From NCBI GenBank assembly GCA_963646285.1, contig CAVIWF010000006.1, forward strand, positions 1 through 64,000: a stretch of DNA of 64,000 nt. The letters are read 5' to 3'. Shown here one piece after another: positions 58,016 through 64,000 of the stretch (within the stretch, counting starts at the first letter, position 1; every line of letters begins with the position of its first letter). The notes under the pieces were generated by a model. The model had not been told where the DNA came from. It made no database searches and worked only from the letters and a program-made list of their open reading frames with translations. A program made the translations under genes and the position numbers. The DNA comes from CAKUFA01 sp963646285. Lineage in GTDB: Bacteria > Bacillota > Clostridia > Christensenellales > Aristaeellaceae.

Positions 58016-60954
58016 TCCAGTCCTGCCATGGCACGGGTCAACTGGCTCATGGCTGCCATTACGTCGCTCTGGCTGGGAGATCCGCTGTTGATTACGTTCT
58101 CCATATTGCTGATGGCCATGGACAGAGAGCCGTAATTGGATGCGGAAGGATCCATGCTGTTCAGCTGGGTATAGGCCTGCTGAAGCAGCACTCTCGCATC
58201 GGGAATCAGCGTATTTTCCGTTACATAGTCCGTGCCGCTGCCGGTGTTGGAGCTGTTGTGATAGGTGCAGACCTGTCCGCCGCTGACCACATTGCCGCTG
58301 GCATCAAACTTCACCGTAGCCCAGGAGCCAAGGTACTCTTCCAGCACATCGTCATACTCTGTGCCAATCAGGTTGTACAGGGGATGTCCGCTGGGAATCA
58401 CAATCACGCTGCTGGAAATCACGTTGGGGCAGTAACTGCCGGCAATTTGTCCACTGTCAGCGCATACATTCTGGGTGCGGTGCATCTGGCAGTACACAGT
58501 CGGTGCGCTGCCCTGTGCCCACCAGTCCGTCACCGTACCGTAGCGGGTATCCGCATAGCAGGCTTCCGTGGCCAACTGGCCAGAAACGGCGCAGGTTGTC
58601 ACTTTCACAAGGCCGTACTGGCTGGGATCCCCGTCCAGAATGTCCTTATCCGGCAAATTGGCGTGAATTTTGGTCATGTAGGCCTTCCAAAGGGGTGCTG
58701 CCGCACTGGAACCGGTGGATTTGCTGGCCAGTGCCTTATAATTGTCATGGCCGATCCAAATGGAAGAAGCGTAGTAGCCCGTCATGCCGGCAAAGAACAC
58801 GCCCTTCTGATCGGAGTTGGTGCCGGTTTTGCCTGCCACTGTTTGTCCGCTGATCTTGGCATTGGTGCCGGTGCCGCTCTTAACGGCAGTCTTCAGCATG
58901 TCCACAATCATGTAGGCCGTGGATTCCGAGAAGACCCGGCGGCGGGTTTGATTGGCATGGCCATCCCAAACCACGTTGCCATCGCTGTCAGAAATGCCAA
59001 GCACGGAAATGGGCTGCTGATACACGCCGCCATTGGCCAGTACGCCAAAGGCTACCGTCATCTGCAGGGGCGTAATGCCGCTGGAGCCCAGGGACAGACC
59101 GAAGGGCGTAGCATCAATATGATCATCATCAATGCCCAAGCGATGGAGGAAGTCCACCGAGCGATCCACACCCACCATGGTCATCAGGGTCTGTGCAGCC
59201 GCCGTGTTGTGGCTCTTCATCATGGCCGTGCGCAGGGTTTCAGGGCCGGTGTATCCACCGCCGCCGTAGTTCTTCGGCCAGGAGTCTTCTCCCTTGCTGT
59301 TTTTCCAGCCGGAGATGGGCACAGGCATGTTATACACAATGCTGGCAGGGCTTCCCCCCAGTTCCAGTGCCGGAGCATACACGGCAATGGGCTTGATGGA
59401 CGAGCCTACAGGCATTTTCATGTCCGTTGCACGGTTCAGGGTTTTCCGCTGCGTAGGCGTTGTTCTGCTGCCCACAATGGCCTTGATTTCGCCGGTGCGG
59501 TAGTCCAGCACCACGGCTGCCACCTGAGGCTGCACAATTTCCGTATAGGTACCGTCCGAATTGCGGGAGCGGTACACCTTATCTGCCGGATCCCGAAGGG
59601 AAGGATACTTGGTCCAGTTTTCCACGGTTTCCTGCACGGTGGTTTGAATCTCCGTATCAATGGCCAACTTGACCCGATAACCGCCGGTGCGCAGCTTATT
59701 TTCCATGGCGTAGCGATTGGCCGTGGTATCCTCCAAGCCGTTCAGCTGCAGCAGAATATCCACCACTTCAGAAACGGCGTATTCTACATAATGGGGATAG
59801 GCATACATGCCGGAGCCTTCGCTGGGGTCTTCCTTCAGCACGGTGGCCGTAGCAGGATCCAGTGCTTCCTGATACTGCTCATAGGTGATGAACTGATTCT
59901 CGTACATGCAGCGAAGCACATAATCCGTACGATTGTTGGTGATGGCTGCATAATCCACCCCCTCCTTGGAGCGGGTGTAGAAGTTACGCCGGGGGTTGTA
60001 ATAATAGGGGCTGTTGGTGGTTCCCGCCAGCATGGCGCATTCTCGAAGGGTCAATTCCCCCAAGCTTTTGCCAAAGTATCCTTGGGCTGCCACCTGCACA
60101 CCATAATAGTTTTCGCCAAGGAAAATGGTATTCAAATAGCTTTCCAGAATTTGCTCTTTGGAGTACTGCTGTTCCAGCTGCATGGCCAAATAGGCTTCCT
60201 GGATTTTACGCTTGTAGCTTTGTTCAGAAGAAAGCACCGTGTTTTTGATCAGCTGCTGGGTAATGGTAGAACCGCCCTGGGTGCTGGAAGAAGTCAGGTT
60301 GGAAACAAAAGCACCCACAATACGCTTGATGTCCACACCGTTATGGGTATAGAAGCGGGCATCCTCCACGGCAATAAACGCCTGCTGAAGATAGGTGGGC
60401 ATGGCCGCCAAGCTGACACTGACACGGTTTTCCGTGCCCTTATATTCCGTAATCAGGTTGCCGTTAGAATCATAAATGAAGGAAGTCTGGGCCTGATCGT
60501 CCAAGGCTGCCAAGTCCAGGGTTGGAGCCGTTTCCACATAACCTTTGGCAATGCCCACCACAGCACCCACGCCCACCAGTCCTGCCAGTACCACCAGCAG
60601 CAGCATAATCCGCACCACGTTTACCAGCACGCATAAAATAAAGGCCGGTTTCTTCGTGGCAGGCTTAAAAATGGAGTGGGCGTAGGTCTTTTCCTCTTCC
60701 ACGGGGAAATCATCTTCTGCTCCCACATCATCGTCTTCATAAGGTTCCTGCTGCCAGGCATCAGGATCTTCCTCCGGGTCAAAATCCCCGGCGTCATTCT
60801 CCTCATACATGTCCTGATTTTCCTGACCCATGTGATACACATTGGTTTGGTCATCCATATAAGCCGGATCCTCCGGCGTATCCTGCTGATCGAACTGATC
60901 ATCGGGAGTCTGATAACGTTCCTGATCCGTCCATCGATTCCGTCTCGACGCCAC
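58012..60954 (-). CDS. Class A penicillin-binding protein (PBP1A-type)
   Basis: 980 residues. Bifunctional glycosyltransferase and transpeptidase that polymerises and crosslinks peptidoglycan. Cytoplasmic acidic, Gln/Asp-rich N-terminal arm (about 1-100), membrane helix (about 103-135), GT51 domain with VEDARFYTHNGVDIKR (about 180-195) and STITQQLIKN, transpeptidase with SxxK in PVGSSIKPIAVY (about 517), SHN (MKSHNTAA), KTG in GKTGTNSD. An approx 150-residue C-terminal extension has several Cys (CAVSGQLATEACY; CQMHRTQNVCADSG). GTG start with AAGGAGG upstream. The acidic arm is unusually long. First gene of the packed five-gene operon. Confidence 0.94.
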   Translation of the reverse strand: MASRRNRWTDQERYQTPDDQFDQQDTPEDPAYMDDQTNVYHMGQENQDMYEENDAGDFDPEEDPDAWQQEPYEDDDVGAEDDFPVEEEKTYAHSIFKPATKKPAFILCVLVNVVRIMLLLVVLAGLVGVGAVVGIAKGYVETAPTLDLAALDDQAQTSFIYDSNGNLITEYKGTENRVSVSLAAMPTYLQQAFIAVEDARFYTHNGVDIKRIVGAFVSNLTSSSTQGGSTITQQLIKNTVLSSEQSYKRKIQEAYLAMQLEQQYSKEQILESYLNTIFLGENYYGVQVAAQGYFGKSLGELTLRECAMLAGTTNSPYYYNPRRNFYTRSKEGVDYAAITNNRTDYVLRCMYENQFITYEQYQEALDPATATVLKEDPSEGSGMYAYPHYVEYAVSEVVDILLQLNGLEDTTANRYAMENKLRTGGYRVKLAIDTEIQTTVQETVENWTKYPSLRDPADKVYRSRNSDGTYTEIVQPQVAAVVLDYRTGEIKAIVGSRTTPTQRKTLNRATDMKMPVGSSIKPIAVYAPALELGGSPASIVYNMPVPISGWKNSKGEDSWPKNYGGGGYTGPETLRTAMMKSHNTAAAQTLMTMVGVDRSVDFLHRLGIDDDHIDATPFGLSLGSSGITPLQMTVAFGVLANGGVYQQPISVLGISDSDGNVVWDGHANQTRRRVFSESTAYMIVDMLKTAVKSGTGTNAKISGQTVAGKTGTNSDQKGVFFAGMTGYYASSIWIGHDNYKALASKSTGSSAAAPLWKAYMTKIHANLPDKDILDGDPSQYGLVKVTTCAVSGQLATEACYADTRYGTVTDWWAQGSAPTVYCQMHRTQNVCADSGQIAGSYCPNVISSSVIVIPSGHPLYNLIGTEYDDVLEEYLGSWATVKFDASGNVVSGGQVCTYHNSSNTGSGTDYVTENTLIPDARVLLQQAYTQLNSMDPSASNYGSLSMAISNMENVINSGSPSQSDVMAAMSQLTRAMAGLE

Positions 60955-61009
60955 GCCATTCGCCTCCTTCACATGAGCAAAAAGCCCATTGCAAGCATAG
61001 CACAAGCCT

Positions 61010-61015
61010 ATTATA
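61010..61015 (-). promoter_or_regulatory. Extended -10 promoter of the PBP operon
   Basis: Minus strand TGGTATAAT: consensus TATAAT with the TGn extension, about 55 nt before the GTG start; no convincing -35. Confidence 0.6.
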
Positions 61016-61099
61016 CCACATCATGCAAGACTGCGCTATGATGATACAACGATTGAAAAGCCGGGTTGCTTGCATGCTTTGTGATTTTTTCTGTCTATG

Positions 61100-61131
61100 C
61101 AAAAGGGCGTTTCACAAAAATGCGAAGCGCC
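61100..61131 (-). terminator. Terminator of the 712-aa protein gene
   Basis: Minus strand: GGCGCTTC pairs with GAAACGCC (one mismatch) over a 10-nt loop, followed by CTTTTGC. Confidence 0.65.
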
Positions 61132-61160
61132 ACAGTCCATAGAAGATGTTCAGTTCCTGG

Positions 61161-63299
61161 TTACTCGTCGTCAGTACATTCACCCTTATCGAAGCGGTTC
61201 CAGTATGCATCAGGATCTTCCCCGCTCTGTATAAGGAACTCTTCGAAAGCCGCATCGTTGCGCACTGCATGATCTTGAATGGACATAAGGTAACGTACTG
61301 CCAGATTGTCGTGGTGAATGCACGTACATGTTTTTGTATCGATAAGGCCTGATTGCTCTTCCAGTTCCAAGAACGCATAATTCACAAGCCCGATAAGATC
61401 TCCCGGCATGGTCAGATAGTACAGTTGAATCACCGTGCCCACACGTTCGGCCGAATGATTCTCGGCATGCTGATTCATAGCAAGCAGTTCCTTCATGGAG
61501 GTGCATTGGGATGGTTTATTCGTCCATTCCTGTTCGGTTATGTACTTTCTCAAGTATTCCTGAAGGTGCTCATCGTAGTCCTCATCTTTTTTGTAAAGGC
61601 GGCTTGTACTCCAGTTGCTGGAAAAGCTGCTGAGCAGCCAAATTTGCATCATCTCACAGATGGTTTCGTTCATCCAGGGAATTCCTCTTGCTTCCCCTGT
61701 ACGGAAATCCATGATGCAGTGGAACAACACATACCCTAGTTGATAGATCAGTTGGCTCCAATCATTCAGATCGTCAACACACAGTGCAATATGATACCAT
61801 CCCTCATTGGCTTCATCCCGCTGCCATAAGAGTTTTCCTTCCGGATCGTTGCTGAAACCAATCTGCATGCCATCCACTTGAATGCCATAAGCATACAGCA
61901 TGGAAACTGTATCAAACACGATTGCTTGGAGGGATTCCTCCTCTGTTTCTGTCATTTCTTTGTCTGCCTCGATCACCATGCGGAACGTATCGGTGTATGT
62001 CTCCTCTTCCTCACAGTCCTCCTGAAAATCGTGTTCACAGCTCAACGCAAGTTCCCGCACCCGTCGCCTATACCGGCAGTCATCATCGTGGTAGTGCTCA
62101 AACGATTGGAAATCGGCCTCTTCTTTCGGTTCATATCCATTATCCAGCCAGCCGGCAAAGTCAAACTCCTCCGGCTTTTTCCTGCAGGCATCCGCAAAAA
62201 TGGCAACCGTCTGTTCCAGCGTAAGATAGCGCTTTACCCTGATTATTTGGTGTCCATCTTCAATGCAGCTGTACTCCACAAGATAGGTTTTGTCATCACT
62301 GTGACTCGAATAGGCTGCCTGAATAAACTCTCGATCAGAGTGTCCTGTAAATTCAACCGTTAAAAAATCACCAGAGACCTTTTCAAGTGAAGCAAGAATA
62401 CCCTCAATTCTTTGGAGAATTCGGTCACTAATGGGGCGGGTAACTTCCAAGTGACACCCTGCACCGTCCTGCTCCTCCTCAGGCGTATCGTGGTCTTCTC
62501 CATACTCCTTCGTGTATTCCTTTCGATCGCAAAAATCCTCGTCTTCCGAGTGTCGATACAGCATAGCACTCAGCCAGAAAGATCCATGCAGCACACCGCC
62601 GACAACGGGTTCTGCGTCCAATGCCTCCGGTGCAATCAAAAGATCAAACGCATCTCCGAGGGAGGAAATCGTAACATGCCAATAATCCTTGTTCGTGAAG
62701 GAATTCGTACAACGCTCAACGGCCGTAATACGTCCACCTAAAAGAGCGTGTGAACTTTGCTCGCTTTCCTCTTCATCGTTCTTGGGAAAGGTGCCCGTTG
62801 GTATCACATGTTCAACAGCCAGATAATGTGTATCTGGGCAAGAAGCCTCATACGCCTCTGCGCTGGGCCAGCACGTTGCCGCTTCCGCATATCCAGCAAT
62901 CTGTGCATAGTATCCATTTCCATATTCCAACATTTCAGTAACACGGAGCATCGGTACATTTACATTCAGTGGAATGTCCATGCCCATTTCTTTTAGCAGC
63001 AAATGAATCCGCACAAGTCCCATCATGCCCATGAAGTCATCACGCTCAAGAATCTTGCAGTAATGAATCATGCATCGTTGCTTTGTATGAAAATGAATAT
63101 CCTCATCCACCGCAACCAAATGACCATTTTCGTGGCCGAATGCAATCCAGTAGACAAGGGAGGCTCCCATGCCAACTCTCAGGTAATTTGCTCCGTTTGC
63201 ATCGAAAAAGCGTGAACCTGCCAGGTGATCGTCCAACATGTTTGAGAATTTTTCTTTACCGATTCCGCCAAGACCAACCACACGATACCGCCCTGTCAT
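61161..63299 (-). CDS. Large cytoplasmic protein, unrecognised
   Basis: 712 residues, no signal peptide, no membrane helix. Very acidic, Asp/Glu/Tyr/His-rich, with many short motifs such as EDEDFCDRKEYTKEYGEDHD (about 250-270), FEHYHDDDCRYRRRVREL and HDFQEDCEEEETYTDTFRM. The N-terminal part starts MTGRYRVVGLGGIGKEKF and has LVYWIAFGHENGHLVAVDED (about 49-68). One region (about 130-225) is beta-rich and looks like an OB-fold-type module (GGRITAVERC). I recognise no family. GGGAGG lies 8 nt upstream of the ATG. It is monocistronic and ends with a terminator. Confidence 0.75.
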   Translation of the reverse strand: MTGRYRVVGLGGIGKEKFSNMLDDHLAGSRFFDANGANYLRVGMGASLVYWIAFGHENGHLVAVDEDIHFHTKQRCMIHYCKILERDDFMGMMGLVRIHLLLKEMGMDIPLNVNVPMLRVTEMLEYGNGYYAQIAGYAEAATCWPSAEAYEASCPDTHYLAVEHVIPTGTFPKNDEEESEQSSHALLGGRITAVERCTNSFTNKDYWHVTISSLGDAFDLLIAPEALDAEPVVGGVLHGSFWLSAMLYRHSEDEDFCDRKEYTKEYGEDHDTPEEEQDGAGCHLEVTRPISDRILQRIEGILASLEKVSGDFLTVEFTGHSDREFIQAAYSSHSDDKTYLVEYSCIEDGHQIIRVKRYLTLEQTVAIFADACRKKPEEFDFAGWLDNGYEPKEEADFQSFEHYHDDDCRYRRRVRELALSCEHDFQEDCEEEETYTDTFRMVIEADKEMTETEEESLQAIVFDTVSMLYAYGIQVDGMQIGFSNDPEGKLLWQRDEANEGWYHIALCVDDLNDWSQLIYQLGYVLFHCIMDFRTGEARGIPWMNETICEMMQIWLLSSFSSNWSTSRLYKKDEDYDEHLQEYLRKYITEQEWTNKPSQCTSMKELLAMNQHAENHSAERVGTVIQLYYLTMPGDLIGLVNYAFLELEEQSGLIDTKTCTCIHHDNLAVRYLMSIQDHAVRNDAAFEEFLIQSGEDPDAYWNRFDKGECTDDE

Positions 63300-63372
63300 C
63301 AAGCATGCCTCCCTTTGCATTGACTTCCTTGTGTACAAAAAGTATATCACATTTTCAGGAAAAAGTGTCGCT

Positions 63373-64000
63373 TCACATGCGACCAAATAGTTCCATATAC
63401 GCAGTAGGCGTCATGGCGTAGGTCTTCCGAAAGCACCGGTTAAAGTAGCTGGCATCCGAGAAGCCGCAGGCGTAGGCAATTTCAGCAATTGACCTGCCGC
63501 TTGCGTGTTTCAGTTCCTCCACCGCCCTTTGAAGGCGATAACCAATCAGATACTGCACAGGGGTTGTTCCAATGACCGTCCTGAACAAGCGCAGACAGGT
63601 GCTGACGCTGATCTCCGCACTTTTGGCAATATCGTCGATGGTGATTTCCTCGGCATAATGCTGCTCAATAAACAGCAATGCCTTCTTCATGCGGAGTTCA
63701 TCCCGCTGGTATTGACTTGTGTAGCAGAGTTCATTTTCCACCGTGCCGGCATGGACGGCTATCAAAGATAGCGCCTGGCTCAGGCAGTACCTGACCTGGA
63801 TCGGATAGTTCTCCTTTTCGTATGCACCGTAAAGCCAAGCCTTTTCAGCAAGAGACAGAATTTCCTTCTGCCAGGGTATAGAGGCGGACAGGCGGATATA
63901 AGGCAGGCTGGCATTGTTAAGCACGGGCGTGACACAAGATTGCCAGATCAAATCATTCGCCTGAGAAATCATTTTGGGACTGAAAACAATCACCCGCTGA
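63373..64000 (-). CDS. AraC family transcriptional regulator (partial, cut by the window end)
   Basis: At least 208 residues; the coding frame runs off the right edge, so the N-terminal part is missing. The C-terminal two-HTH AraC domain is complete: EITIDDIAKSAEISVSTCLR and GRSIAEIAYACGFSDASYFNR, ending TPTAYMELFGRM. The N-terminal half has FSPKMISQANDLIWQSCVTP, typical of the ligand-binding arm of AraC regulators of sugar use. Target genes are probably beyond the window. Confidence 0.9.
   Translation of the reverse strand, partial: QRVIVFSPKMISQANDLIWQSCVTPVLNNASLPYIRLSASIPWQKEILSLAEKAWLYGAYEKENYPIQVRYCLSQALSLIAVHAGTVENELCYTSQYQRDELRMKKALLFIEQHYAEEITIDDIAKSAEISVSTCLRLFRTVIGTTPVQYLIGYRLQRAVEELKHASGRSIAEIAYACGFSDASYFNRCFRKTYAMTPTAYMELFGRM

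Noticed and set aside
57913..60636. 907-codon open frame opposite the PBP gene
   Set aside because: The minus strand encodes a complete PBP1A. The opposite frame has no recognisable domain and no ribosome binding site.

Overview
The window reads as chromosome of an anaerobic, Gram-positive-type Clostridia (Bacillota) of moderately high GC content. Support comes from classical Firmicutes gene orders (yicC-gmk-rpoZ-coaBC; ylxM-ffh-rpsP-khpA-rimM-trmD; pyrC-K-D-F-E-B), a small bacterial SRP RNA, a class 1B dihydroorotate dehydrogenase with PyrK, strong AGGAGG ribosome binding sites, and sigma-A promoters, many with a TTGC-type -35 and 17-bp spacing. No tRNA, rRNA, IS element, prophage or CRISPR array is visible. 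Species cannot be named from sequence alone.

Layout. 1-3.5 kb: SRP RNA and the yicC-gmk-rpoZ-coaBC operon. 3.5-5.8 kb: a Zn/Cd-type P-type ATPase with a His/Asp-rich arm behind an ArsR/SmtB-like operator. 5.8-10.4 kb: two small exported/membrane proteins, a polar amino acid ABC transporter and a DUF4230-like pair. 10.4-16.6 kb: a complete de novo pyrimidine operon (pyrC-K-D-F-E-B-I plus an ASCH-domain gene). 16.7-20.7 kb: the SRP/ribosome maturation operon. 20.7-25.9 kb: alaS, encoding an enzyme without the usual C-terminal domain, between two MATE pumps; the second pump is preceded by a structured leader that looks like a guanidine-IV (mepA) riboswitch. 25.9-31.6 kb: an AT-richer GmrSD/DUF262 defence-type gene divergent from a two-gene module of a ClpB-D2-like AAA+ protein and an unrecognised partner. 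31.7-40.3 kb: a seven-gene nitrogenase-like operon (NifH-like, double-domain solute-binding protein, Fec/Btu-type permease and ATPase, NifD-like, NifK-like, flavodoxin) with a divergent AraC regulator. 40.4-47.2 kb: CofE-like protein, a frameshifted metallo-beta-lactamase-fold gene, mnmG, nucleoside hydrolase, fucO-type alcohol dehydrogenase, esterase. 47.2-53.9 kb: cell-envelope genes (1294-aa exported protein, CvpA, L,D-transpeptidase). 54-61 kb: a packed operon PBP1A - PD-(D/E)XK nuclease-like protein - SNF2 helicase - endonuclease IV - NUDIX/HAD fusion. 61-64 kb: an unrecognised 712-aa protein and a partial AraC regulator.

The most unusual part is the nitrogenase-like operon. It has the reductase and both component-1-type subunits, but no cofactor-assembly genes (nifB, nifE, nifN), and the beta-like subunit has lost its cluster cysteines. 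It is fused in one operon to a metal-chelate/tetrapyrrole-class importer. The sequence suggests an ATP-driven reductase for an imported compound, not nitrogen fixation. The substrate is unknown.
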